Positions 33,422 through 46,297 of a DNA stretch of 64,000 bases are shown in pieces. Position 1 is the stretch's first letter. Every line of letters begins with the position of its first letter. Location of the stretch: assembly GCF_016808335.1 (NCBI RefSeq), contig NC_053142.1, positions 50,711,992 through 50,775,991 on the forward strand, written 5' to 3'. Below the pieces are notes generated by a model. It did no database searches and had not been told where the DNA came from. It saw nothing but the letters and a program-made list of their open reading frames with translations. The position numbers and the translations under genes were made by a program. The stretch is from Panicum virgatum. Its lineage: Eukaryota; Streptophyta; Magnoliopsida; Poales; Poaceae.

Positions 33422-34179
33422 ATCTTGCACCCCAGGACTCAAGGAGTATGAATACAGGTTTGTGTAGTAGAGGCTAAGTAGTCCTAGATATGCAGTAAAT
33501 GGTTCTGGAGGAAAAAAGGACTAGGATGGTTGGCATGCTAACGCCGCGCCCGTAAAGGCGTGGATGATCTGTGTTGTCAGAAATGGTGTAGCCATTACGC
33601 TTTAATGGTGGTATTTGAATTGCTTTTAATGGTCTAGGCAGGTCTGCAATAATGAGGAAAGGTATCAATGTATCATCACGGTTTATATAACCATAGACAT
33701 GGCTTAATAATAACCAGTTATTCAAATTGACTTGATATGCCTTTGAGTAAGGAGTCATAGGATTTGCAAAACTCAATGACAACAGCATTCCACAGATACA
33801 AAATATAATACAGAACATAAAATAGTAGCATCTCTATAGAAAAGCAAGAGATTTTAGCATACTAACAGCTTTCTTTGTGATTAGAACACTATTGAAGGCT
33901 CACTTCAAAGAGTTCCTGCCTAATGCAAATGACATCTTTCACCTTATCAAAAATCTATATAAAATAGTTTAAGTTCACCGTAGCTACGAAAAATCAAACT
34001 ACCAATTAATAATAGCTTGCTGGCAGAAGGCAGAGATGAATAAAGTTTCATTGACTGTAGCATCATGCATGGGACGGAGCAGAGAGATTTATATGTAACT
34101 GCGGGTTGGAACAAATTATGATGGGTTGAAATGGATACTTTGTGCAAACGAAATGGGTTGAAAGCGAGTTGTCCCACTT
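33422..34179. other. intergenic DNA right of element A
   Basis: Begins with the right ATCTT duplication (33422-33426). A minus-strand open frame at 33474-33818 has no family I recognise and no start context; I do not call a gene. Confidence 0.45.
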
Positions 34180-34775
34180 TGAAAGTCGGACTCCGAAATT
34201 AAAACTCTCATGTTCAAACTTAAAATTCTATCAAAATTAACTGGAATTTGTTGGAGATGACTCGATATGACTGGCAATTACTCTGTGTAAAGCAGTGTGG
34301 TTAGACCTACACGTGGGCTCAGGTCAAGAGCCAGACCCTGAAAATAGAACCTCACATTTACATTATAAAATTTTATCAAAATTGATTGAAATTGGTTGGA
34401 GATAACTCAGTATGATCGGTAGCTACTCTCTGCAAAATAGTATGGCTAGAACTACATGTGGACCCCACGTCAAGAGCCGAATTTTGGAAATAGAACCTCG
34501 CGTTCACGTTATAAAATTTTATCAATGACTGAAATTTGTTGTAGATGACTCGAACTGGCAGCCTAGTAGCTACTCTCTGCAAAACAGTGTGACTAGAACT
34601 ACACGTGAGTTCTACGTCAAGAGCCGGACCTTGGAAATAGAACCTCCTGTTCACATTATAAAATTTTATCATTGACTGAAATTTGTTGGAGATGACTCAA
34701 ACTATATAACAGCTACTCTGTGCACAATAGTGTGGGTAGATAAACACGTGGGCCCCGTATCAAGAGTGTATACCC
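34180..34775. repeat. tandem array of a ~145-bp unit
   Basis: Units start at about 34241, 34385, 34529 and 34676, each with GAAATTTGTTGGAGATGACTC, AGCTACTCTCTGCAAAA, CACGTGGG and CAAGAGCCGGACC-like blocks and ATTATAAAATTTTATCA. A partial copy precedes 34241 and the last is truncated. Copies are diverged, so the array is old. Confidence 0.85.
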
Positions 34776-36830
34776 ATGGATTTAAGCGTCATATGGGACA
34801 GAGCAGGGTGGGTTATTTAGTTGAGATTTTGAGTTAGGGGTGAGTTGCTATTAGATACCCAAAACTTATCCTTTTGGTAACGGGAGATGCCCCTAGCAGA
34901 CTACCAATTATATCGCTAATACCAAAAACAATTTGGCAATCGCCAAAACACAACTTCCTCTTGCTCAACTGTAGGGGTTTCTCCCTCCACTCTATCATTT
35001 GAGTAATATACTACAACACTTGCTACAAAAATTTAAAAGATATTATTAATGATGGAGAGAAAATATATAGTGTGAGAGATAAGCAATGTACTGGAAATGA
35101 TCAAGCACGCCGATACGACGCCGTAGGATGACGATGCGCTGGCGCATGCTATGCGAAGCGGCGGCGATTGAGCAACGTTCGATTTGTTCCATACGCAAGG
35201 CCGATCCTTTTTCCCATCGCGTCAAGCCTCCAGTGTTAGATGCACACAAATTGCACATGTGGCCAACAATTCTAGAGAGGTAGCGCCCAACAGCGTGATT
35301 GGCCACCAGCACAGCACAGAAACCACGCGGCAAGCATGGAAACACCAGGCGCTGGATGCTCTTTCTTCCTTCCAGCAATATAGATTTACATATACGTGAG
35401 TATTTTGGCGCCGAATTCGATCAACGACGCAATGCTCTACCAGCCGAGCTATGCTATGCTCAAGTAGGTGTAGGTCTGTAGGTGAGGTAGCTCGTGTCCA
35501 TGAACAAGGCTCCTCCTTCCTTCTCCGCGAGCATTCATCGATCCGCGAATCGATCAGTACTGCAAGCCGAAACTGATTTGCGGGCTCCCGGGTCCAATCC
35601 AACCGCTGCCCTTCACCGACTCCCCTAGTTAATTGAGTACTAGTAGTTGCTAGGACAAGCAGGCTGCGGCTGGACGGACACCTCCCGTGCCATAAGACAC
35701 AGGGAACATGCGGCGGCCATTGGGCACCCCCACGACGATAATTCTACTCCTACATGACATGGCATGTGAGGACGGCGACAAGACGGTATGGACGAGGAGA
35801 GGACAACACCCCGGCTCCCCCGGCGCCGGCGGCGACGTCGCATGTGCTTGCCCCCCCGTCCATGATGCAGCAGGCAGCAGATGTTCCGGGCGATGATGCA
35901 GTGTGGCGTGTGGGCGCGTATCCGGATACCCGGATGAGCCTGACTGACACGGGGGTAGCTGCTGCATACGATGAGTCCATTCCGAACTGAACTGAACGCC
36001 CATGCATGCGTCAGTGGGATCGGATCTAGTAGTTGGGACTTTTTTTTTATTTCAGGAGCAGATTTCTCATTTCTTCAGTGGTGAGGGGTGATCGGCGTTG
36101 GAACTGCGATCCGGAGAAAACAACAGTCTCAACTGTCTCTTCTTGATAGCACACATCCTTGTAGATCGATCGATCCAATCCATAGGCTCGCCTCCAATGG
36201 CCTTTGGGTAGCCAAGAGCATCGATCATACATGCCAGGACAACAGATGCAAGGCGTAGTCGTCCTCCGATCCCGGCATTTTAACCTGCAGGAGCAGCTTC
36301 TGGGGGGGTAGTTAATCTGACAGGACTCTGTCTCTATGTTGTCAAAGAAATTAGGTGGCGGACGGATGGGAAGCACTGCAGAGGATGGCGCTCTTTTAGC
36401 TAACCCCCCAAAAAGAAAAGGGATCATACCATCATACACAAACTGGAATTTCATCTAGACGTACCATTAGGTGAACTCTCCTTGTCCTCCTGTGCCCAGC
36501 CAAGTTTATCAAGCCAAAAGCTGGGATTAGATCCACTCAGCTAACCCCTATCGTTTTCAGCATTCCCCTCTCTTGAAGGTTTCCAGCTGCTGCTAATGAG
36601 GTGCCCTGTCCCTGTTCGGCTTCGTCTTCCGAGCCCACGATTCCCTTGCCGTATGATGGAGCAAAAAAGAGACCGGTGTTGGTTGAGGTAGATTTGCATG
36701 CGCTTGTCCCGTTGATGCGCATCACCTCCAAACCTAAACATCCCTTTGTTTTGCCGTACGTGCTGTATCTTTGTCATTTCAAGTCAATGAAATATGTACG
36801 GGCAGATTTGCATGGAATGGAAAATTAATA
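34776..36830. other. intergenic, no supported gene
   Basis: A mixed stretch. 34790-35050 is AT-rich. 35650-36010 is GC-rich with overlapping open frames on both strands that lack start context and family likeness. 36040-36460 shows no structure I can name. Confidence 0.4.
35405..35455 (-). pseudogene. tRNA-like relic (possible SINE head)
   Basis: Minus strand carries a box A match TAGCTCGGCTGG followed by TAGAGC (35435-35451), like a tRNA D-arm, and a box B-like GATCGAATTC (35413-35422). The gap is about 10 bases shorter than in a tRNA and no acceptor stem forms, so it is a tRNA-derived fragment. Confidence 0.35.
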
Positions 36831-36999
36831 GACTATTTGGATGAGTTAAAGTTGAGTGCTAAATTTTAGCACCTATTAGCACTTATACCTTTGTTAAAGT
36901 TTTTGAGTCTTAGCTAAACTTTAGCCCATCGTATTAGCACTCCTGTTTGAATGAACTATTCAGTACTTTCACACATTAGCATTTGGATCCAAACAAGCC
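36831..36999. mobile_element. MITE-like repeat
   Basis: About 169 bp, AT-rich, no coding capacity. Ends GACTATTTGGATGAG and, reverse-complemented, GGCTTGTTTGGATCC, an imperfect inverted repeat sharing TTTGGAT. The inside has short repeats of GCTAAATTTTAGCAC type. No clear target duplication. Confidence 0.4.
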
Positions 37000-38678
37000 A
37001 AGATAATATGACCGGAAATGTTTCATTTCTTCAGTAAAATATTATAGCAAATGATATGTCTCGTGTTTTCAATGTCCATCCTCCCAGCCGCATAAGATTC
37101 TCTGGTAGCTCCCAAACCAGTTAGTCAGCATAGACAACCATATTCTTTCCCCACTCTTTCCTCAACTAGAAGATTCAACATCCCACCTAGAGCTTTTGAT
37201 ACTAGTAGCAGGTTTTGCTGTCAAACACGCAAATCTGATTTGAAATTGAAGTCCCACCTCTTCAAATTATTTTAAAGCCTTGATTTCTAATTTCTGTTAA
37301 CGTGCCCCAACTGCAGGGAAAGGCTTGGTAGGTAGATAGATGCCCCCAATATGCATGCCTAACAAATGACAAGGCATCATCCCACATCTATCATTGCAAT
37401 TGCCTATGCATAGGATAACACAGCTATCCCATCAATGCCAACAAGGATCCTGGTTAATGCATGGTATTACGTACAGATCGACTGATTAGGACCAGGATTA
37501 GCCCCGCCCCATAACGAATCAGAAAACCTTTCGTGCGTGAGCATCGTTGATTACAGTCGTAATCGCAATTATTTTGGTATGGAAATGTTGTGCCTGTTCA
37601 TGTCATTGCCGTTCCAGCTTCAGAGCTGTTCTAATCACCGGCCTACTGAGGATTCTTAAGCAAGATGAATTAGCACTGTGTTTATGAAGTCTCTCCACTT
37701 GTTAAGCATAACTGCAACTCATAGAAGCTAGATTGTTAGAATCATTCCAGCATTTCAATGTCTTTATGGAAGAATTGGGAATCAGAAGAAAAAATTGAAT
37801 TGAAAAGAAATTTAGAAGACTGAAAGAACATATGCACGACTTCTTCATGCCTTTACTGTTTAAATGCATATAGTCCTTGAATCAGTCATGAACAATTAAT
37901 TCATTCTCCAACAACTATTTTGAAGAGCGTTGAAAAGAGTTATGAGAGGCTGCATTGCTGCTCTATAGCAATAATTCAGTATATGTAATATCTATAATGG
38001 ATGGACCTAATAATAATAAGGAAGCAACCCACTAGATCTCATTCTCAGATGCCAGTTTCCAGTCCCCCATCTGATGGCCTCTGGCCTCAGACCTGCTCTG
38101 CCCTTTTTCCTCCACAAGCAACATGGAGTAGCCTGTCACTGCTTCCCAACTCTCTGACAATGACCTTTCATTTTGGCACTAGTTAATAATACTGAAGCTA
38201 AAATAATCGAAGGATCCCAACAAACCCTAACCTAATACTCTCCATTCTGAAGTGATTTGAGCTAGCTGGCGTTCATGGCATGCTGTCTATGTGACTCCAA
38301 TCACTGTTGTCTGCTGCTCCTTTTGTTTTGGGTGAGAGATTACTGTTATGTGCTTCTGAAACAAGCAACCCATTGCAGTGAGCAAAGGAAAAAAAAAGAC
38401 GAGGAAAGAACAAAAGGTGGTGCGGTGTGGTGTGCCCCTCTGCAGGCCATGGCTTTTGTTATCCACTGAAGATATGCTGGGTGCTTTTCTTGCTTTCTTG
38501 TGCTTAAGAAATGTTAAAAGATATCACAGAATCATGACCATTTATTCGCTAATTTCCTACATTAGCTGACCAAAACCAACTTTTCAGACCTCAATCAACT
38601 TCAAGACTTGACAAAAAATTTACACCAAGCAAGTCAGTAAATATCTACGGATTGTTCCTGACAGTACTGACCCAAAAA
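37000..38678. other. intergenic, no supported gene
   Basis: AT-rich, with only short open frames and no recognised repeat. Confidence 0.4.
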
Positions 38679-38949
38679 TAGTCATGGTTATTTTTTTTAC
38701 CCAAAAATGGCGGAATTTGCTGAGGTCTCTAGACATGGAAGGGAAAATGGCCATATTGATTCCAGTGTAAAAGATTCAAACAGAGTTCAAAGTATGAAAT
38801 ATGCACCTTCAGCAGGTGTATCTAATGAAGGAGCATCTACTTCTGGAGCTGCATCGCAAACAGCATCTGGTGTGTTATCTGGATCAGGAGTGCTCAATTT
38901 AAGACCAGGGAGTACAACATCATCTGGTCCATTAGTCATGGTTATTTTT
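38679..38949 (+). pseudogene. MAP3K-epsilon-like exon fragment between direct repeats
   Basis: The frame 38707-38961 contains SGVLSGSGVLNLRPGSTTSS, which resembles a linker of plant MAP3K-epsilon kinases (from memory: ...SGVLSGSGVLNARPGS.TSSG...). Neither the kinase domain nor the HEAT-like repeats are present and no splice partners were found, so it is a fragment. It is bracketed by a 17-bp direct repeat TAGTCATGGTTATTTTT at 38679-38695 and 38933-38949. It could be a piece captured by a transposon or by filler-DNA repair. Confidence 0.45.
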
Positions 38950-41219
38950 GGGCAATGCTAGTGACAGGGTAGCTGCTTTCTGATGGAGAATTGTTAGCAG
39001 CATGGTCAAGACCAGATGTTGACCCTGCAGGATCAGGTACCGCACTGAACATTAGGGGCCAAAATAATCATGGCCCCTTTTGGCCTCTGCAGTGTTCATT
39101 ATCCTGGCGCTGGTCATTCTTTTCCTCGATCCAGGCCTTTAGGCCGAGCATCATTGCTGCCCTGCCGAAAGAGCAGCTTCGTGCTTGGACGCATGCTCTG
39201 CGATTCCAAGCATCCCAGGAGCATTTTCACATACGCCTGCCTGGTTACTGCCAGGTCCAGACTCTTTGACCGCTGTTAGCGAGGTGGTTAGAACAGGATG
39301 ATGATAATAATAATAATAAACTCTTCTTCGAGGAGCACGATGCTTAGTTCATCACATGGTAATCAGGGTTTGGGAAGAGGCTGGTGGTAGTGGTAGTAGT
39401 GCAGCTACGGCCGGCGTGGAGAGGAGAGGATAATGTTAACGGCTTTGAGAGAGGGTACCACCGCACGTGGCGGCAACGTGCGTCGCCGGGGCGAGCAGGT
39501 GGTGGTGGCCGGCGACGTGTCCATGTGCGAAAGGCTGGCGCGTGCCTGGTGGCGTGGCGGGCCCACCCGCAGCGCCTCGTCGCCCCCGTGGCCCACTTTG
39601 TCTCGCACGGGGTACGTGCTCGTATCGTATGCGTACACCTCGAAGCCGTTGGTGCCACTCACATGTCCCTCCTCAACCCTCTGCTGGCAGTAGTAATGCA
39701 GCATCTCCTCTGCGGCTCTGCCTCTGCTTTGACCAAAAGACATTCTAGGGTACAGTGGCACGGGTAAATTTACCATCAAGTTGACAAGTTCACGCTTGGA
39801 GGCTTGAAGCCACGTTGAGCGAAACAGGAGCACTGTCAAAAGATGGGAATAAGTTTTTGCATCTGGAAGTCTGAAGCTTCATCGTGACGATTTCATTTCA
39901 CCCTGCTCCATTTCCATAGAAAGATCCATCCATCCAACCAACCAAACAGAAGAGGAAACAGACCGTGGCAGCGGTCAGCGGGTGCCGCCCCCGCAGCGTG
40001 GCAGGCGGCTCGTGAGCGGGCGCCGGCCAGGCCCCCTAGCACCGGCAATGGCATGGTGCCCGCGACGGCGGGGCTGCGGGTTCCTCTCTTTTCCGGGCGT
40101 TTTCCCCGCCGGATCAGCGGCAGGTCACGTGAACTCGCCAACCGACCCCAAGCCTCCCGCCCCCGCCGGCGCATGCGCTCCGGGACCGGGAGGGCATCTC
40201 ATCCCCTTCCGAGGCCGTCGGCTACCATTTTCCTCGTGACGAGCACAGGAGCCTCTCGCGCACTGTTCGATCGAGGGCTCGAGCCGTCAAGCGTCCTGGG
40301 CAGTACACCGATCTCCATGGTTTTCAAGAGGGGGGAACCCTGCGATGACAGATCACAGCGTGCACCATTAAGCAGCGAGGGCCCGTAGTGTGGTGACCTC
40401 TGCGAGTGACGAGCAAGGGAGCCAAAGACATCTCGCGCCAGGCGTTCGTCGGCAAGCTACGCCAAGTACAGTCGCTGTGCTAGTGACGGGCGTGGCCATT
40501 AATGCCGCTGTTTTATTGGCGTCTTGAAGCCGAGCTGCGCGTAACCTTCAAATCACAACAAACCGTGAACCAGAATTGCATCGCATCGGCGGGACGCTAC
40601 CGTGCCGTGAAGACAAGAGCTATGCTATGCTATGCTCATGCCGTTCCATCGATCTTGCTTTGCTCACGGTGCTCATCTTGAGGCCTGCGGCCTGCCTGAT
40701 AAAATTTGGATAAGGACGCTTGCTGCGTGCTGTCTTCCTACGGAATTTTGTACGGACTTGGTTAAGGGCATCAAAAGTGTCTTCTATGAACAATGCAAAC
40801 CAAACAATCAAATCCTAAATTTACAAAATTCATCTATTTACTGAAGGTGAAAAAAGATACTGAGCACATGATTTTTTTTTGGATAAAAGAAAAGCACAGG
40901 GAAGTAAAAGAGCTTTTTTTTAGGGAGGAAGTAAAAGAGCTTGTACACCAGATAGACAGCGGAGGGCCCGAGGAGGCGTCCAAAATATAAAAAACACCGT
41001 GCAGTGCCGAGGCGAACAGCAGCAACCGCAAGCAAACAAGGCAGGGGCAGAGGCGCACCCAAACGCGCAGTAGAAGGAGCAGAGCGGCCATCCACTGCCG
41101 TCCTGTTCCGCCCCAGACTCCAGAAACGCACGCGCGCCGCAGAGCAGAGCTGAGCACTCGACTGACTGACTGAGGCGGCGGCGGCCGCCGCGCGGCAGGA
41201 GCGAGCGATCCCGCCCCCC
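38950..41219. other. intergenic and IQD promoter region
   Basis: 39400-40400 is GC-rich with several overlapping open frames on both strands. None has a recognised domain or credible splicing, so no gene is called. About 40990-41219 is the probable promoter and 5' leader of the IQD gene. Confidence 0.4.
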
Positions 41220-44200
41220 ATGGCGCGGTCCAAGAACGGCTGCCTCAAGATCCTCGTCTGCGCCGGCTCCGGATCCGACCCCTCCGCCGGCTCCGACGCC
41301 GACGCCGACGACCACCCCGACGAGGTACCGTGCTGTGTGCGTGCCCTCTGCCCCGAGCTTCCGACCTTCCGTGCCGCCGAATGGCGGCGTCTTTCTCTCT
41401 GCGCGGCGTGTCGCGCCTTGTCCAAAGTTGTTTCCTTTTCGAGCTTGTGTGCTTGTTTCGGTAGATCTCTGCGGAATGCGTGGGGTTCAGTGGGCAGGGT
41501 GTGCGACATTCTTGTTAGATCTGGGTTTAATTCGGAGCCGGGAGCTGGAATCAAGCGGCGAACTGGGAGATTCCTCTGTGATTCTCCAGCTCCGCTCTCT
41601 TACTTCGTGGGCCTAAATTTTGATTTCGAAATTGTTGTGCAAAGCTGGCAGGTGGACAATTGCTCTTCATTTCGTGAGCCCGATGTTGCCTGACGGCATG
41701 GACATGGCTCTTCACCTGAAAATTTCGTTTCGTTCTTTCTGAATGAAACTAAAGAGCAACAACAACAAAAAAAAAATCTTTTCTTCTTTTGCTGCATGGC
41801 CCTAGCTGCAGGCAGTGCCATGTCTGGTCTGGCTTAGGGTGCTGTTTTGTGTCGTCATGATCCCATGCAGCACAGCAAGAAGGGATCTGATGCTGCAGTC
41901 TTTGTTTGCTCCATGTAGTGCTATGCAAGTGCTTTCACTGTGTCTCCATCGGCTTGTTGCGTCCGTCTTTCTCCTCTGCAGGGTTGATTGCTTACAGCCT
42001 TGTCCCCTCTTGATTTGACAATTTTGTTTTAACGATGGGCTACTCGTGACTTTATTCCCTACTAAGACTTCAATACAGGGATGTGTTACCTGAAGTCTTC
42101 TTGCACAGATAACATAAAGATCTGGGGTAAAACCACCGTTTAGACTGGTGAATTCTTGTATACAACATGTGGTAGAATATGGCCTTGATTTTTGGCAGGT
42201 TAGCATGCATAGATGTATGCTGTACCTGTTGAATTAGGAGAGGTAGTAGCTCATTTAAATCTACAAAATTACACAATTTATGACACGTAATGGAACATCA
42301 GTAGCAATAATATATCATAGATATTTGTTTGAGGTTTAGTCTTCACCTACTGTCAGTGCATGCACACTTTAAGTGGTGCACTTTGTCGCCAAGTATTATG
42401 TAAACCAGATCCATCCACTTTCCTCACATAGTAATGCACCTTTGTTTTGGGAAATAAACTGACACAGAGACCTCCCCTGCTTAACTTTGGATAGATTTTG
42501 TAAGGAAACAATACATGAATTAATACAAGAAAACATAAATGTAATCAATGTGTGTGTTCAACTTATTGGTGGTGAATGTCTATTTGAAATTTAAATTTTT
42601 ATCCGTATGTTTGCAGAGGCTGAATGAGAGCAGTATTTTATATTGCGGGTATACTTGGATAGACATTACTACCTTTCACTTTTACAGTGTATTCTCTTGG
42701 TTCTGTATCTATGACAAGTTACAAGATTTCTCACTTTCTGTTCCTTGCACTCTAACTTCATGCTAATGGATACATATTGACTGTTTTCAGAACAAGGCCA
42801 TATCAGATAAAAGCAGGTGGAGCTTTCGTAGGAGGTCTACAAGGCATCGAGTTTTGAAGAACTCTGATATCTCAGAACCTGAAACTCTTAGTTCGAGCAA
42901 AGCAAAGGCTGACATTACACCAAGTAACAATGTTTATACTTCAACATACTCTTATGCCTCGGAGAAGCCTCTCCAGCAAGACAAGCCAGATGAGAAGATT
43001 CTACATGAAGAGAAGCCAGAGGAGAAGCCTCTGCATCAAGAGATGTCTGATGAAAAGCTGATGGAGAAGCCAGAGGAGAAGCCCCTGCATCAAGAGATAT
43101 CTGATGAAAAGCTGATGGAGAAGCCAATTGAAAAGCCGGTCCACAAACTTATGGAAGAACCAGTTGACCAGATAATTGAAAAGTCGATTGAACATCCAGC
43201 TGAGGAGACAACTGAAACAGCAACTGAAGAGCCAGCCCCAAAAATTACTGATGCACCAACTGAAGTGCCAGCTGAAAAAACAAGTGAGGCAGCATCTGAA
43301 GATCCAACTGAAAGAATAATGGAAAATCCAATTGAAGAGACAACTGAGAGGGAAGTTGAGGAACTGATTGAAAAGCCAACTGTAAATATTTCTGTCGCAT
43401 CAACTGGGCCAGAGCAGGAGGAAACAACTTCACCTGTTGAAGGAATCGGTGCAGACCGTGAGGATGATCACCTGGAGTCTGCAGCTAGTGATCTTCAGCC
43501 TGACAGTGGGACATCCATTGTATGTTGCAATTCTTTGCCTTGTAGTGTTATACTTAGTTATTTATCTTTCAGTGTTTGTAATTATTAAGAGATTATCAGC
43601 TAAAAAAATTAAGACGTTATCTGTTTGCATGACTCCAGGCAAGACAAGAACTATTGAATCAGAAGGATCTGGTGAAACTGCAAGCTATTGTACGTGGACA
43701 TCTAGTTAGAAAACAGGCTTCAGAATCTTTGCATTGCTTGCTTGCAATTGTTAAAATTCAAGGATTAATCAGGGCTCGTCAAGCACAGCAATCAGGAGAG
43801 AAGGTTCAGGTGAGTGAAGGCTTTCTGTTTAAGGCATAATTGCTTATAAAAAAAAATTGGCATCAACTGCATTAAATGTGGATTATAACAAGCACACAAT
43901 GTGATCAGTGTTAGCGAACAGAATGACAAAACATGGTCCATTCAGACCATGTACCATTTCTCCCTAAAACTTATATCTTGGAATGAGTTCAGACAGTGCA
44001 AACTGATTTGCTGAGTGGGGCTTATCAGCGTCATCATTTACTAAGATGCTATGTGCCTGTCATGTGCAGTTTTCGGAAATTGTTATAGCTAGCATCCTGA
44101 AAGCTGTCACTTTATTGCTAGTTTTAGGAATTTTGTTTCCATCCAATTTCTTATAGTTGCTACTTCTGTTTCTTGTTTGTTATCTTGTTGGCTTTTGTGA

Positions 44201-46297
44201 ACTTCAATACCATTGCATAAGTGATTCTTTTCATCTGCACAAAATGCGTGGAAGGATCACCACTGTTCATGTTAACAATGCCTGAGTGTAATCTCTCTGA
44301 GCATTCTTGAGAGTCACAACAAGTTCTGTATCTTAATTCTGTGTATTAACATGTTATCCCCCTTCTGCAGGAGACTATTGTGCATTCTTCAGGTGAGAAA
44401 TTGCTTCGCAATGGTTTTGCTCTCAAGGTAGGACATGCTATCCATACACTAAAATGTTCCATTTTCTCTCTAATTCAATTTCTTTTTCTCATATTCTGCA
44501 CATTTTATTTCAGCTCATGGACACCATGCCGACTCCAAAATCCATTCACATAAAATGTGATCCTTCAGAATCTGATATCACATGGAAATGGATGGAGAGG
44601 TGGACATCCTTAATTCCACCAATCACTGGGGAGCAGTTGCCAGGTTACAGAGAAAATGTCGAGTTGATGGGTGAGAATGTGAAAGAAGATGCTCAGCATG
44701 ATGACGAGATTGTTCCTTTGGGCTCAGATCTATCTTTCCCCAAGTTGGTGCCTGAATATGTGAAAGAGTCACTAGGGACATCTGATTCTGTTGATTTGAA
44801 GGCTCCTGCAAGTATCCCAGATGAAACCTCTGAGGTGGAAATCAGACGTGACCCTGAATCAGAGTTGATTGAAAATATTGATATAGATGCTGAGCATGTG
44901 ACCGACCAAAAGTCTGAAAATGCTGTGGACGAGTTTTTGACGTCATCGGATCAACAGTCTACCCAAGCGGATGCATCAAGTGAACCCAACCCTCTTCCTG
45001 AAAAACCTGAATCATCCATTGAGGACATTGTTGATGCATATAGTTCTGAGCAGACACTGGAGATCGAAGGTAAAAGGTCTGTGGTGAGAAAGTCATGCAA
45101 TCCAGCGTTTGCCGCTGCACAGTTGAAATTTGAAGAGCTGAGTACAAATTCAACAGTCAGCAGGTCCAACAGTTCATCGTATCTGGATGGGGCAAGCAAG
45201 TCAAGGGTGCATACTCCTCGTTCACAAGAAGATTACTTGTCAAAGCAAGATAACGACACGGTCCTATCAGAAAGCTCAGTTGGTCATGATGCTAAAATGG
45301 TAATTGCCGCTTCAGAATGTGGGACTGAGATTTCAATTTCCTCTACCCTGGACTCACCAGATAGATCAGAAGGTGATGGTGGGGAGATTGTATTGGAGAT
45401 TGGATCTCTGGAAAATAGAAACTATGTTTCTGACAAAGCTAATAAGGACGCCAGTATGATGCATTCTGATGTAAAAAATTCTCCTGAAGTAGAAGCTGAG
45501 CTGCAAAAGGAGGAACAACAGAATGGCCATGTTGCTGACCCTGAAGTAGAAGCCCAGCCAAAAGAGGAGCTTGTTCAGGAACCACATGTTGAACCAGAAA
45601 AATCAGATTTGCAGGACTATGCTGAAAAACCTGTAGAGTGTTATGCCACACCTGAAGGAACTCCGATGAGCCGAGCCACCGTTCCAGAATCTCACGGAAC
45701 ACCATCAAGTGAGGTATCTGTTAATACCAAAAAGAGCAGGAGCAAAAAGCCCAAGTCCCATGCAAGCAAGAGGTCACTGGCTAGTCCCAACAGTGATTCA
45801 GTAGGACGGAGCAGCACCGAAAATTTCTCAAAGGAATCAAGGCGTGCCAAGAGAGAGAACTCAAGCAAGGCTGCTAAATCCGACCACGCCGACCAAGAAC
45901 CTCGGATAAGCAACAGCAACCCGGTGCCAAGCTACATGCAGTTTACAGAATCTGCAAGGGCAAAGGCGTCTGCTAGTGCATCCCCAAAGATGAGCCCGGA
46001 TGTTCAGGACAGCAACCCTAGGAAAAGGCATTCGTTGCCCATGACAAATGGCAAGCACGATTCATCTCCCCGCATGCAACGGTCATCGTCCCAGGCTCAG
46101 CAAAACGTGAAAAGCAATGGTGCTGTTCCTCACAACTCATCTGGTGAGTGCTTTGTTCTCTGATACACTTTTGCATGTTATCTGGTTGTGGTCGCATTAG
46201 TAGCCGATCCTTATATCTGCTATCCAGTTGCTTTTTGAGGTTGGTTCATCATACTTAATGAATGTTCTTACGTGCAGACAAGAGGTGGCATATCTGA
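41220..46297 (+). CDS. IQ-domain (IQD) calmodulin-binding protein, IQD31/32-like
   Basis: Six coding exons: 41220-41324, 42791-43519, 43639-43809, 44371-44427, 44514-46143, 46278-46297 (2712 nt, 903 aa, all GT-AG). IQD proteins bind calmodulin and act as microtubule- or membrane-linked scaffolds. Seen: N-terminal MARSKNGCLKILVC; the SRWSFRRRSTRHRVL block; IQ motif LQAIVRGHLVRKQ (about residues 291-303) followed by IVKIQGLIRARQAQ (315-328); the conserved short exon with KLLRNGFALK; the SDITWKWMERW block; a basic Ser/Lys-rich tail (KKSRSKKPKSHASK) and a split last exon giving DKRWHI. Oddity: exon 2 carries an acidic KPEEKPLHQE / EKLMEKP-type repeat of about 130 residues. Intron 1 is 1.47 kb, common for light-regulated or housekeeping leaders. 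The gene is convergent with the CCCH gene. Confidence 0.9.
42960..43400 (+). repeat. coding minisatellite in IQD exon 2
   Basis: Degenerate in-frame repeats: two near-identical blocks encoding EKPLHQE(M/I)SDEKLMEKP (43021-43125), then shorter P-(T/I/A)-E-(E/K)-type units to about 43390. All keep the frame. Confidence 0.8.

Noticed and set aside
33474..33818. Minus-strand open frame of about 114 codons next to element A
   Set aside because: Not recognised as any family, and no supporting promoter, splicing or conservation could be seen.
39344..39839. Overlapping open frames on both strands in GC-rich DNA
   Set aside because: No start context, splice partners or recognised domain; open frames on several frames at once are expected from the base composition.
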